From Toxonevra muliebris (taxonomy: Eukaryota; Arthropoda; Insecta; Diptera; Pallopteridae), in the NCBI GenBank assembly GCA_963691655.1, contig OY829327.1, positions 52,836,079 to 52,900,078 on the forward strand: 64,000 nucleotides of DNA. Reading direction: 5' to 3'. Position numbers and translations under genes: made by a program. Below, one piece after another: positions 46,166 to 57,445 of the stretch. The notes under the pieces were generated by a model. The model did not search any database. It had not been told where the DNA came from and saw only the letters and a list, made by a program, of their open reading frames with translations. Numbering within the stretch: position 1 is the stretch's first letter; each line of letters starts with the position of its first letter.

Positions 46166-48638
46166 TTTTTTTCAGTTTTTGTTTTTGTGTTTCCTCTGGT
46201 TCCACTTGCATTGACTTTTACATTTTTGTGTGGTTTTTGTTGTTGTTGGTTGAGGAAAACCTCTAAGTGAATAAACTAAAATTTGTTTTAAGAAAAAACA
46301 ATTTAAACTTTGCATTAAAAATACATTTACCGATGAAAACGTACAGCTACAAGCAACTAAGAAGTATAGAGAATGAAGCTAAGCTAAAAAACTTAAATAC
46401 TTATATCGAAAGTTTTCTCCGCTAGTTGTTGTTGTTGTTCAAAGACTTAGACGTGTGTACTCTTATACCGTCATTAAGTGGCAAAAGGTGTTTGCCTGAC
46501 TTTATTAATTTTATGCAAATTCTGAGTTATGATAGTTACATATAAGTAATAAGTAAGTGAGCCGATTATATATAAGTTAAGCTATCAAAGAGACTATTTT
46601 GGAAAAATACAGCAGAAGCCAAAATTGGAAAAAACTTAAATCATCAGAGGTACTTAGTACCTCATTTCGCCTATCAAAGTTATAAATTCGAAAAATCACA
46701 TTAAATTCTATATGCAAAAAATAAATGAAAATAATGTATGAAAAGGTAATCTAAATATTTTCAAAGAAAATACAAAAAGGATGAAAAACTGTCTGCGCGT
46801 CGCACACACGTTCCGCCCACTAAAGTGTTAATGAATATGTATAATTTTTGCATTAATACGTTTTGAATTTACTGGACCAAAAATTAAATCGAGAAACACA
46901 AACTTACAAGCACACGCACATAGAATTTTTAGTAAAATCCACATTATTTATGCCACAATAAGCAGAAAACACACAGAACCTTAGTAGAGGAAGAGAACGA
47001 GAGAGTGTATGAGAGAGAGAGAGAGAAGGGGATAGCTGCCACCACAGAACGCTACTTGCTAGCCACAAATGTAAATCACGTAATGAACAAAATCTGTAAA
47101 ATACATTTTTACAGCTACAAAAAACCAAATCCCCAATGGAACTTGCAGTGGTGTATGTAACTACAACAACAACCACAAGAGCGTCAGCCAGCAGAACAAA
47201 ACAAGCGAAAAGTTAATTCAGAAAAAAAAAAGAAAAAAAATAGAAAAACAAAAATACAAACTGTTAAAAAACGAAACTGGCCCAAATGAAACTAAACGCG
47301 AAAATATTTTAATACTATAAACTTAATGTAACATAACGTAAACTAAACACATACATCCATTCACACACACAAACATGCATACATGCAGCCAACATTCCAT
47401 TCACCGTATTTACAACAACGCAAAAAAACATTTCACCTAAAGTATTGCATTGTGCTGCTGGGTTATGCATGTGTGTGTGCGTTTTATGCTGTCATTGCAT
47501 GTGCATGTGTGCGTGAATTTGTGTTTGGCTGTGAGTTATGAGCATTATTTGTGTAGTCCGCCTAAAGGTATACTACAGTTATAGAATTTTACTGTACGAA
47601 ATGTAGCATACCAGCGCCAAACACACTCACATACAAATATTTGTATATATATGTATATATAAAATATAATGTTCTACACACATTTATATCTATATAAAGA
47701 TTCATTGTCTGTATGTATGAATAAGTCACGTGAATTTCGTTTTAAAAATTTATAAGCTCGCATACAAAAACCACAGTTTTATTGTATGTTTTCCCCGCAT
47801 TCGAATGAAAGCATGGCGCAGTTTATATGCATGTGTGTGTGTGTGTGCACCTCCCAGCGTATTTGGTGGCTTATGCATTTGCGGTTTTCTAGTTGCCATG
47901 TCTGGTGCTTACTTTCATATATTTATGAAGTTTTAACAGAAAAACATTTTTTTAACCTTTTTTTCCTTTACGCATAAAGTTAAACTGTGATCTGAAGCAG
48001 AAATCATTCAGTTGCCATATTTTGTTTTAATTCAGATAAGCACACACAAACACACACTCAAACAGTTTAGCCGCCATTTTTCGAAAACTAGATTCATTGA
48101 AAAATTTCAACGATTTCATGATTCTAAAAATATTTACCTAGAAAGCTATTTATGGAACAAAATTACACAAAAGAAAATGCAGCATGAGTCAGATGTTTTT
48201 ATTTTCTTAGTTTAGAATTGGTCTGAATCTCTGTAACAAAAATTGCTGAAACATTTTTGGAACTACATAGTCCCGAAAACTTTATCTTTTAACAAGCTTC
48301 TAAATCTGTTGCATCGCTAAAGTCGCAGTTGATAGAGAGGGTAACAGTTTGATTGGCTATGCCAAACGTTGAATGGGAAGGAGGCCAGGAACTTTTCTTT
48401 GTCACTTTTTGACAATTCTTCTTAACAACTTTTAAAGAAGAAACCTTTCCTATGCTCTCCTGCTCATCTCCTTTACTTATATTCTTTTTGTAAACTGTCG
48501 GCTTGTATTATTTGAATTCAGCTATTTCAGCACATCTTAGATGATTAAGGCTTGGCGTTTTCCATATTACGTGTTTTTTTTTGTTTTTATTTAACGGGGA
48601 GTAAAAGCATTGAAAGCTGAAGTCAGTGCGAGATTACT
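46166..48638. other. Non-coding stretch
   Basis: Contains a GA run (47010-47027), many CA/GT-rich words and only short ORFs. No element ends or exons are recognised. Confidence 0.5.
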
Positions 48639-48943
48639 ACCCGCTAAACTTCTTCTCTCGTCCGACGGAAAGCTCCTCCCGGAACCACCGTTAAGTATTA
48701 CGTCGGGAGGCCGTCTAGAGCATTACTGCTCACTCGTCTGTTTTTTTATTTCTTTTTTTTCGGTCTGGTTCGTTACCGTCCGCTGTGGGCAGGGTCACTG
48801 ATACCCTGGTTTCTTCGTTCCACGCTAAAAACTACTACTTTCCAGCCGCCAACTTCGATTAACCGCGACCGCCGTTATTGGTCTGGCAGCGGGGTGAAGA
48901 GGCGGTTGGAATACGCGTGGGAGCTAGTTTTTATAAGCGAGAG

Positions 48944-49176
48944 TGGTCTCATTCCAGTATGAGTTACCGTTTCATGTAAACGCGGGAGATGTCAAGGTCT
49001 CCTTGGCGTTAATTTTTGGCTGCGCCTTTTTGTTTTAACCGATCTGGTGAGACGGGCGTGGTCTTATTGCAGTCGGGAGCACCGTTTCGTATAAACGCGG
49101 GAGACGCCTGCGTCTCCTTGGCGTTTTATTATTATTTAGGGCTGCGCTTTGTTGCTTCGATCTGGTGAGACGGGCG
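48944..49176 (+). repeat. Tandem repeat of 115-118 bp inside copy A
   Basis: Two units, 48944-49058 and 49059-49176, each run from TGGTCT to GGTGAGACGGGCG. They include CCGTTTCRTRTAAACGCGGG and GTCTCCTTGGCGTT. A third, partial unit starts at 49177. Confidence 0.8.
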
Positions 49177-49296
49177 GGGTCTCATTGCAGACTGAAGCGG
49201 CGTCATTCATCAGAATGGCATAGGGCTTTGTGACATTTTGGTCACGCCCTCCCTCTCTGTGGGGTATTTTAGTCGCCTCTTACGACAGGCATACCT

Positions 49297-49334
49297 TGCC
49301 GCGGGAATATTCTTGCCCACTTCCCGCAGGGGCA
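49297..49334 (+). other. Stem-loop near the 3' end of copy A
   Basis: TGCC-GCGGGAA (49297-49307) pairs with TTCCCGC-agg-GGCA (49321-49334). In copy B (56407-56443) the same arms are CAGTGGGAA and TTCCTGTAG, where several G-C pairs have become G-T pairs. Confidence 0.6.
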
Positions 49335-49340
49335 ATATTA

Positions 49341-49650
49341 CGTGTCGAGAAGCAGCAATACGTGGTAATTGCCATGGCTTTTCAGACTAATCAATATCCA
49401 TTTCGTCTGATTCACTTGGTTCTGATGTAACTTGGAATAAAGTAATTTCTGGGCTATTTCGAACTTGAACTCTAGTTGTGTCCTTCTGTTTTGCAGTCAG
49501 ACAGTGAATTTTCCAAGCGTTGGCTACAGTCGAGTTGACACAATGGCCACCACCATTTTTTACCGCGTATAGCTACACGATAATTAATTACTGCATTATT
49601 GTGAATGACCGGTATATCCAGATCTGGTAGGTCTGACCAATAGTATTAGA
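49341..49650. other. Non-coding stretch
   Basis: Mixed composition. An acceptor-like CTTCTGTTTTGCAG ends at 49497 without a matching donor. Nothing else is recognised. Confidence 0.45.
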
Positions 49651-49760
49651 AGACCTCAATAGTCTAGAGGATAGTGCACTAGATTTTCACCCAGAAGGTT
49701 GGGTGAAAGTCTAGTCTACTTTCACCCTGAAGGTTGCGGGTTCGATTCCTGTCTTGGTCT
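49651..49760 (+). tRNA. tRNA-Glu(UUC)-derived pseudogene or SINE head with an inserted hairpin
   Basis: AGACC (49651) and GGTCT (49756-49760) can form part of an acceptor stem. TAGTCTAGAGGATAG resembles the D arm/A box of tRNA-Glu, and TTTTCACCCAGAAGG matches the anticodon arm of fly tRNA-Glu with UUC. GGTTCGATTCC (49739-49749) is a perfect B box. About 37 extra bases lie between the anticodon arm and the T arm. They contain GGGTGAAAGT (49701-49710) and its exact inverse ACTTTCACCC (49718-49727), plus a second CACCC-GAAGGTTG. The insert means it is not a normal tRNA. A similar SINE-like unit could begin here. Confidence 0.6.
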
Positions 49761-50523
49761 CGTGGTTAATTTTCATAAACTTTTTATATTCACAATCGTT
49801 ATAAAGTGAATGAGAATTATTAGAAAATGCACAAGTTCAAATCTTGGGAGGCAATGGCAAAACCACCGAGTAATAGCAAATTTGCCACACTGCCTTTCGG
49901 AATCGGCGTTAAAATGTAGGCCCAACCATGTTGCAGCACAATGGGCCGTTCAGGCCTTAGTGTGTCTCTGAACTGGAAACATTTTGTTTTGGTCCGATTC
50001 GGTACACCAAAAGTGAATTATTTCTATACTTTGATGGCGGTGATTGTTCAGATTGAACTTCAATTTCACCAGCTATCTCTAAATTCGTGGAATATCTGAC
50101 ATCATGTCTTCATCATCATTCAAAGCGATTCCATCATTATTGTCGTCATCACCAACTGAATTTATTACTTTCTTCAACTTTGTTTGTTTGCTACAACGTA
50201 TTGTTGTCATTGTGTACAAAAAATATTATAAAACCACAACTATTTAATTTTAATTTATTTTCGTTTTTTTACATTTCTTAGCTATTGCCATTTATCCCCT
50301 CACATATATTTCCTGTCTTTCTATTTTTTTCTACTGGCTCTATCTCTGGTTTAGTACAATGGTCTTTGAGACTGAGTGCTTTGGTTTAGTCCAGCACACC
50401 CTCAACTCTAACTGTAACTAGGAGAAAGTATTTCACAAAATGTCCAATGAAAATAAACATAAACAATAATTTGCGCTGGAAAATTATATATGAAATATGT
50501 CAAAGTGATTTGTATGCAATTAG
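49761..50523. other. Non-coding stretch
   Basis: AT-rich to mixed sequence, possibly including the body of a SINE behind the tRNA-like unit (AAGTTCAAATCTTGGGAGG at 49832). No coding exon is recognised. Confidence 0.45.
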
Positions 50524-50850
50524 CCGTCGTTGCGTTTTCGCAACATCAATTTTCAAAAGTACACCTGGAATAATCAACCAGATAGTCTTTTGTATTGCAT
50601 TTTGGTATTTTAGTAACACGAATATGATTCTTAAAAAAAATAAAAAAATATTTTAATAACTCTACGAGCAATTTTAAAAAATTTTTTAGACCCTTTTTTA
50701 ACAAACAAATATTAAGGTAAAACCGCAGGTACAAGAAAAATTGTGAAGCCAAGAGTTCAAATTATCATTTAAATAAATACTTTAATGGGATACGCATAGT
50801 TTTATCTATTTTGTAAATGCTTGAAGTCGGTGTTGCGAAAACGCAACGGC
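50524..50850. mobile_element. MITE-like unit bounded by GTTGCG-TTTT-CGCAAC palindromes
   Basis: GTTGCGTTTTCGCAAC (50529-50544) and its inverse GTTGCGAAAACGCAAC (50832-50847) are each near-palindromic. They lie in inverted order, with GCCG outside on both sides. The interior is AT-rich with no transposase. True ends may lie further out; TTTAACCC at the right side (50861-50868, minus strand) hints at a TTAA site. Confidence 0.5.
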
Positions 50851-51267
50851 AGTGAAAAATGGGTTAAATGATGGGGGTAACAGTGATGCATGAGTTTGTG
50901 GGTATCTCCGAGTAGTGTGGTGAGATTGTGTTGTGATGTATTGATGAGGGTATTCGTAATGACTGCGTAGGTGCGTATCAGCGAGTAGTGTGGTGAGTTC
51001 CCGTGCCAGATGTTATGCCTGGTGAATAACATAATTAGAATGTAAGCAAAGAATGTAAGTTAATTGAGAATGTAAATAAAATTATAATAATAAAATGCAG
51101 AAAATTTCGCTTATAACGATGCTTTGTTACAACTTTGAGTGCCATGTGAGATGCGGGCGGCGTACAATTTTTCTATATCAGGGTGCAATATACATGCAAT
51201 ATATACATATGCAATTGCACAAAAACACATATATATTAAAAAGGTTTTCACAAATTTACTTAATTTT
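50851..51267. other. Non-coding stretch
   Basis: Contains GAGTAGTGTGGTGAG twice (50910 and 50984), a short direct repeat. No gene. Confidence 0.45.
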
Positions 51268-52150
51268 TTTTTTTTATATATTTTTATTTATTTCAAAGCA
51301 TTCCTAATGCCACAAGATTTACATCTTATATATTACAGGCATTAGTTACATATATGAAATTTTAAGATTAGATTTAAGTAAAAATAAAACAATTAAATTT
51401 AAAAGTAAAAAATTCAAATCAACAAAATTAATTAAATTACAAAAAATATCTTTTATTTTACTTTCATTTAACAATTAACAGTTAGCAAAAGGTCAATATA
51501 TGGGGTGACAAAGAAAATCAAAAATTAAATAAAGAATAATAATAATAGTTTAATATTCAAAAGTTTAAGAGTTTACTCATTCAAACATTTTAACAAACTT
51601 ACTCTGAATTGCAATGCGTTGCTAATAAGCTGCAAGTGGTTTGTTAACGAGTTCCATAGACGGATGGCATACATAAAAAATTAACGCTCAGAAGTCAGAC
51701 ATGAATAAGATGGTATTAAAATTTGTTTCCCACGTAATGATCTCATGAAAGTCAATCGCTTATATAGATAGCATGGTTCCTTGGTATATATGATCTTGTG
51801 CAACAGGAGAATTCTTCGAACTTTATAGAGATTGTCAAAAGTGGTGTTAAAAATTTGTATGACATATTTCGAAACATGGCTTCTACGACTCAGTCTAAAT
51901 ACATATCTCGTTATAATATTATATACCACTTTAAGCTTGGTTTTACTAACGGTGTCACAATTTGCAAATATCTCGCAGCCATATAAAGTACTGTACGGAC
52001 CAAAGATTACGGAGTCTACCATATACTCTCCCAATAGCACAAGACATTTGATTTATATCCCTAAATATTTATTTATACCCATTATTATTTGTTGGCACCC
52101 TGGTAATGTATATTTAATCTTTATGAGCACCGCCAAATTGCTAACAGTGT
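51268..52150 (-). mobile_element. LINE 3' end, 5'-truncated
   Basis: On the minus strand the reverse transcriptase C-terminus (below) is followed by about 250 bases of AT-rich 3' UTR. After that come GGCATTAGGAATGC, AAATAAATAAA and a poly-A-like end at about 51268-51280. This is the layout of a jockey-type LINE 3' end. The left (5') limit near 52150 is uncertain. Confidence 0.75.
51573..52150 (-). pseudogene. LINE reverse transcriptase C-terminal part
   Basis: A 119-residue minus-strand frame (52040 down to 51681) reads TRYVFRLSRRSHVSKYV, then NTTFDNLYKVRRILLLHKII, YTKEPCYLYKRLTFMRSLRG and IPSYSCLTSER. These match the region behind the RT palm in jockey-type elements (RYVxGLxRxDHVS, RxxxFLHKII, PxYLxxRLxFxRSxR). 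One stop follows SER; after it the same frame continues with FFMYAIRLWNSLTN and QFRVSLLKCLNE to the stop at 51573. Upstream of 52040, INQMSCAIGRVYG resembles the VxGVLRxL block in another frame. YADD and the endonuclease are absent. Confidence 0.75.
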
Positions 52151-53498
52151 CGACTGAGACATAAATAGCTTGGAATCTTTGCTCTAATACATGAATTTCA
52201 CTACATCATATTCATTGGCAGAGAGATAGAGAGTGAAAGAGATAATTTCCCATATGAAATTATCAACACACCCGGCAAATTTGATTGAATTTTTCCATAA
52301 TGGAAATTAGTTTTTCAAAAACTGGTTTGATTTATTTTGTATTAGCAAATTCTCCCTCTATGGAGTTTAAACTAATCCTTCATTGCATCTAGATAGACTC
52401 ATCGATGTTTTATATTGCCAAATTATCAATGAGTTTTTAATAAACCCTTATGTAAATAATTTTCAATAAATATTTAATATATACATTCAGTACTAAATTA
52501 AATTTATTGCTCAAGCACACGCACACACACACAAATAAAAACTGAAGCCAAATAAAAACGAAAAACTTGGAGTAGAATTTTATAACATCTGTCAGATATA
52601 AATAAAGAATTACATACATTTACAAAAAACATACAAAAACTTAAATAAATATGTAAATGGGTTGCAAAGCTTTCACTAACCAAAACTAACATATTTCTAC
52701 AACAACAAAAATGATATAAAAATCAAAAATATCTGTATAAAGCATGAAAGCGGGAACGGTATAGAGAAGGTGTATGGGAAAAATGTGAAAATTGTACATT
52801 GCCAAAAAATTGTGTATGCAAGCTGAGTAGTAAAAACCAGAAACGTTTTAGTGTCAGCAAAATAAATTTCAATTGACAGAAACATTGCGAAATGCTGTTA
52901 TGTTTAAATATTTAAGCAAAATCCTTTACTTTCTTCTCTTTTTTCAACTTTCTCTCTTGTATTCTTTGTAAAATTCATGTGCAAATTTGAAATGATTATA
53001 ATTTCTGACATTTTGTATGATAGGATAGAAAAAGATAGATCAGAAAAATTGGGTATGATATGTTGTAAATAGTGATAGATGTGAACAGTTGATTGAGAAT
53101 ATCAGAAATCCAATACAGTTATTCCTTTAAGAAAATATTGTGAAAAGTTAATTGGTAGAGAAGATGAACTATAGCCTCTTCACTGAAAAAATATATGTAC
53201 AATAAAAGTTTTGCGTTTTTTTTTTTTATTTTTGTTAATTTATTGTAATTATTTTTCTCAAATTCATTGTGTTTTTCCTTTGTTCATAAATTAGAATCAA
53301 GCAATTCAATAAAAAAAGATGCGACCTTGAACACCGAAACAGCTGATAATTAATATTGATGCACTGTAACAGTGATTATATTCTTGTGCAACAAACTGTA
53401 TTCTGAGCGAAAATCATGAATTTTATATGCAAAATTCACAGCACAGTTTTTACACCCAAAAGAAAAACAAATAAAAACTTTTTGAATTCGATTTTATA
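52151..53498. other. Non-coding stretch
   Basis: AT-rich with a CA tract at 52516-52532 and poly-T at 53217-53227. No gene is recognised. Confidence 0.5.
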
Positions 53499-53865
53499 GT
53501 GTGTTCACATGGAAGTTGAAAATCGATTTTCGTTGCCCGAAATTTGATTTTCAGAAAAGACGGCATTTGATTTTTTATCTGTCAATTTTTATTTCCATTT
53601 TTTTGAGATCATTTACTTTTCACATACTTTTTACAAATAACTAATGTCATCAAGTTTGGGAGATACCAAAAAAAAGTACTAAATATTGTAATAGCATTCT
53701 CTCAATTCTCTCAGAAACGCAGAGTTGCATAGCGTTTACCAAAAAACGTTTTTCGTTGAAAATCGGCTGAAAAACAGATTTTCATTTAACAATTGTTCTC
53801 TGGCGATAACTCAATTTTCAAGCGATTTTCGGCCAAACTCGATTTTGGGCATCATGTGAACATAC
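53499..53865. mobile_element. TA-flanked MITE, 367 bp
   Basis: Left end GTGTGTTCACATG and inverted right end GTATGTTCACATG are flanked by TA at 53497-53498 and 53866-53867. Subterminal palindromic words such as GAAAATCGATTTTC (53519) recur on both sides. No ORF. End layout is like the 27274-27490 MITE, though the interiors differ. Confidence 0.75.
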
Positions 53866-54216
53866 TATTATGTGCAAATGCTTCCACCAACAACAACACA
53901 AATCCAATATTTATAGTAATATTTGATGTATTTCTCTCTTTGTTTTTTACTTGCTCTCATATTTTGTCAGAGTAATAATGTAAACAACAACAATAAAAAG
54001 CGCAGCATAAGCGCTTTAACCTTATAAAAACAATATGATAAAAAAACACACAAATGTACATGCAAACAAAGAAAATACTGTGGAGAGATAAAAGAAAAAT
54101 TGAAATTTGCTATTTTTCTATATAGAATTTGATGCTCATTTATGGCAAAAAAAAGTTAATGAAAATCAGAAATGTTTTTGCATGTTTTTTTTTCCATTTC
54201 TACCATCTATGAATAG
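53866..54216. other. Non-coding stretch
   Basis: AT-rich sequence; nothing recognised. Confidence 0.45.
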
Positions 54217-54303
54217 ATGCGGGCGATTGCCTCTTCGAAATGATGCTGAATTTTTGTACCTAGAAGGACGAAACAGAACGAGAGGGAGTTGTGATATTAT
54301 TAG
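54217..54303 (+). other. Weak candidate cassette exon, 87 bp
   Basis: A pyrimidine tract ending CCATCTATGAATAG (54216) and a moderate donor ATTAG|GTATGA (54304) bound 87 bases. One frame is open (CGRLPLRNDAEFLYLEGR and onward) with the same phase at both ends. It cannot follow the 45407-45474 exon in frame, because that join hits a stop, so if real it is used elsewhere. No known protein matches. Confidence 0.15.
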
Positions 54304-55790
54304 GTATGAAAATGTTCGACGTCGTTTTTTTTTATCTTCTTAGTTGCACTCCTTCGGGGGCGTTCCAGCTTGCCTTCAGCGTGTTTTGCTTTATTTGCTG
54401 ATTTCGCTTTTTCCGCTACTGCCGCTTATGCCTGCTTAGTGTATCCTGCAGCATATCCACAAAGCACACACACAAACACACACACTGACTGGCACGCAAA
54501 AAATAATAAAGTCTTCCAATACATTAGTATCTATGCATGCTGTTGTTGGTTTTTACTTCTTTTTGCTGTTTTCATTTTATTTTACCGTTGTGTGCTCATT
54601 GAAATATGAAAATAAATCGTTATACTATCATGATGCACATCCTGCATCAGTGCATCAGTTCACAGTTTACTTTGAAGTGGGGTGAAGTTGTTGTTGTTGT
54701 ATACACTTTCACATGCATTTGCTTGTATTTGTTTTGCGTTTGTGTGGATGTGTGTGTTTACATGCATATATATGTGTGTGAGTGTGGTATCTGCGGTTAA
54801 GTGGATATTTTTATGTTGGTATTTATGTGTGTGTGTGTGTGTGTGCAACTGAATGATCAATGTAAGAAGATTTACATTTCATGCAAATTGAGTTGCATTA
54901 AATTTCCGGCATTAAGTTAAATCCATTTTTAAGCATATCATGCATACGTAACCACAAAACGATTGCAGAAAAATTGGGATTTTCCTAAGAAATGAGTTTA
55001 CACGCAAGCTTTGGAATGGAGAAGAGGGTTTTTTTTGGTTGCATAATACTGCCAATTAGTTAAATGATTCAAGTAATTCTCAACTTTTTGAAATATTATG
55101 AAATTATTGTTTCATGGTCAAGTAAACTAAGCTATGAGAGCTAAAGTGAAAGGATAATGAGATAAAAAAAACGATTAGTCGACATAGTGCCCTTAAAAAT
55201 GATTTCAATTAGAAAAGAGACCTTCCACATGCTACTGCACTTTCCTCTCTTATTATTTGTTGTTGTTGTACTTTCAGCATTTTATTTGTGTGATCAGAGT
55301 TGAAATACAACAGCAATTATTATTAATCGTGAGCCTAAAGAATACAATTGACACTGATGGAGATAAACGAGAGCCTCGACCTATTACGCACACGCTGCTT
55401 ACTGATATAGAAGCAGCTAGTTTTTGTTAACCTCGCTTTGTATATTGATTTGTAAAAAGAAAAGTTGTGTATATAAACTTACCCTCTCGCTTTTAAGTTC
55501 TTGCTGATAGTTTTTTATATACATATGTAAGAAAATATGTTTGAGCGCAAATGGAAATTGTTTTTTTTTTTTGTTTCTTATAAGCATAATATAAAATTAA
55601 AATTTGTTTTCGCTTTGTGTTGTAATCGAGGCGAGTCCGTCGACAGTTTGGATTGAGTTTTTAATAATTGTTTTTTTTTTTGTTTTTTTTTTAATAACTT
55701 AACATTTTATGTTAAAGGTTTGAGGTACTTATGACAATTTTTCATATATCTAAGACAGTTGGGTTTTTTTTTTTTGAACAAACCTAAAAA
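54304..55790. other. Non-coding stretch
   Basis: Contains the GT tract at 54827-54844 and poly-T at 55561-55571, 55670-55691 and 55764-55776. No exon is recognised. Confidence 0.5.
54827..54844. repeat. (GT)n microsatellite
   Basis: GT dinucleotide run. Confidence 0.9.
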
Positions 55791-56446
55791 CCCGCTAAAC
55801 ATCTTCTCTTGCACATCCTCCGGAAAATTCCTCCCAGAACCACCGTTAAGTATTTTGTCGGGAGACCGTCTAAAGCATTACGGCCCAATCGCCTGTTTTT
55901 TGTCGGTCCAGTTGGTCCGCTATGGGATAAGATCACTAATACCCTGGTTTCTACGATTTGTGCTTAAAAACTGTTACTTATCAGTCGCCAACTTGGATTA
56001 ACCGTGAGAGCCTTTATTGGTATGGCAACATAATTAAAAGGCGGCTGTAACAAGTGCGAGATTAACTTTTTATAGGTGGGAGATTGTGGCTTTGAGAACA
56101 CGTATTTGACGCCTTACGCTTCTTATCTTACTGATCTCTATCTTAATGAAAGTAGGATCACTTTATCCTTCTTCTTCGATTATTCTGGTGAGATGAGTGG
56201 GGTCTCATAGCAATCTGAATCTGTTTGAAGTTTATTCTTTTTTTGGGCAGCGTCTTATTGCTTCAACCGATTTGGTGAGACGGCATGGTCTCATTGAAGA
56301 CTAAAGTGGCGCCAATCATCAGGATGGGATAACGCTTTGTGACATTTTGATCACGCCCTTCATCACTGTGAAATATTTTAGTCCAATCCTACGATAGGAA
56401 TACCTTACAGTGGGAATATTATAGCCCACTTCCTGTAGGGGCAAAA
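55791..56446 (+). repeat. GC-rich interspersed repeat, copy B
   Basis: It follows copy A in order and orientation but is more AT-rich, with many C-to-T and G-to-A changes, consistent with an older copy. The internal 115-118 bp tandem unit is shortened and only partly kept (GGTCTCAT at 56199 and 56288). The end hairpin region is at 56401-56446. Confidence 0.7.
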
Positions 56447-56574
56447 TGCTATCAAGTTTTCCGTCTTAGGGGCTCACACTGGGGCCGCTCCATATAAGTG
56501 AGTTCTCAAAATTCTAAAATTAGTTTTTTTCGATCAAACTCATTTTAGCTATACTTTTTAAGTAAATTTTGGAT
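56447..56574. other. Non-coding stretch
   Basis: Short spacer; nothing recognised. Confidence 0.4.
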
Positions 56575-56707
56575 GATTTAAACCATTGATGACCACGATT
56601 TAACCCATTTGTGATCAAAGTAACATAAACATATCATAATTTTACACCAAGCTAAATGATTTAACCCATTGGTAACCATTATTTAACCCATTGGTGATCA
56701 AAGTAAT
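56575..56707. repeat. Four 22-bp units in two dimers
   Basis: GATTTAAACCATTGATGACCA (56576), GATTTAACCCATTTGTGATCA (56598), GATTTAACCCATTGGTAACCA (56660) and TATTTAACCCATTGGTGATCA (56682) are two dimers 84 bases apart. The second unit of each dimer is followed by AAGTAA. Confidence 0.75.
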
Positions 56708-57164
56708 AACAGTTTAACAAAATTTTGTATTATAAAACTTTCTGTACAATTTAAAGGAAGCTTCCATAGTCGAACCTTTGTGCTACATGTAACATTGGTC
56801 ACTAATTGGTCAAGGATTTTTTTTTCAAAATAAAAAAGTTTAATTAAATAATACAATTTCGTTTAGCTTTATTTTGGTATAGCCACAGTGTAATTTTTTT
56901 CAAAGTTATATTATAAATATTAAATAATAGATAATTAAAAAAACAAATCAGGAAAAATTCAAATATATAAGATGTAAGAGATAAAAAAAATTATAATAAT
57001 TGTACTATTTCAGCTCCTAATTGCTAATCAGCTTGTGGTCTTCTATATCAGACATGCTTAAGCCTAGCTCCACTTCCAAGATATCTAAAAAAAACAGTCT
57101 TGGAGTCTTAGAGAGACGGAGGAAACTAAAATGCGATTGAAAATGTCTTCTAAATCTTTACGGT
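56708..57164. other. Non-coding stretch
   Basis: AT-rich; nothing recognised. Confidence 0.45.
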
Positions 57165-57445
57165 TAACTTAGGTTAAGTTAAGTAGTACTGGCTGGTCGA
57201 AGCCACACATAGACCTTTAGGTCCTTAGCGATACCAGATAGGAGTCCTAGGAATTATTTATCGCGTGTTTATTTAGCGAGTGTAAGCGTCATTTAAGATG
57301 TGGGTGTGGTTAGTAAACTTTAAAAGAGAGTTCCCCCCCCCCCTCCCCCCGGTTTAGCGACCTCGTTCAGACCCTCAAACTGTGGAGCTCCTAAATAAGT
57401 TAATCGAGTTCTAGTGAGCGCGGGGCAGGAACATAGACGATGCTC
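57165..57445 (+). repeat. Interspersed repeat starting AGGTTAAGTTAAG
   Basis: It reads AGGTTAAGTTAAG, CGAAGCCACACATAGACC and TTAGCGATACCAG. It then runs on with GAGTGTAAGCGTC, a broken poly-C (57333-57350) and GCGCGGGGCAGG. The first 80 bases look like a relative of the minus-strand repeat at 12545-12673. No ORF; the right end is uncertain. Confidence 0.5.

Larger units (their letters stand above)
48639..49340 (+). repeat. GC-rich interspersed repeat, copy A
   Basis: This is the GC-richest block in the window. It shares with 55791-56446, in the same order and orientation, CCGCTAAAC, CCACCGTTAAGTATT, GTCGGGAG-CCGTCTA, ACCCTGGTTTCT, GGTGAGACGG, TTTGTGACATTTTG and ATACCTT. It also shares a 3' hairpin region ending AGGGGCAA. 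The TTAGTCGCCTCTTACGACAGGC plus hairpin tail looks like the conserved 3' tail of an insect retroelement, but no protein is encoded, so I leave it unclassified. Confidence 0.75.

Noticed and set aside
34552..56446. Two pairs of direct repeats, each about 7.2 kb apart, suggesting a segmental duplication
   Set aside because: The sequences between the pairs show no visible similarity, so equal spacing looks coincidental.
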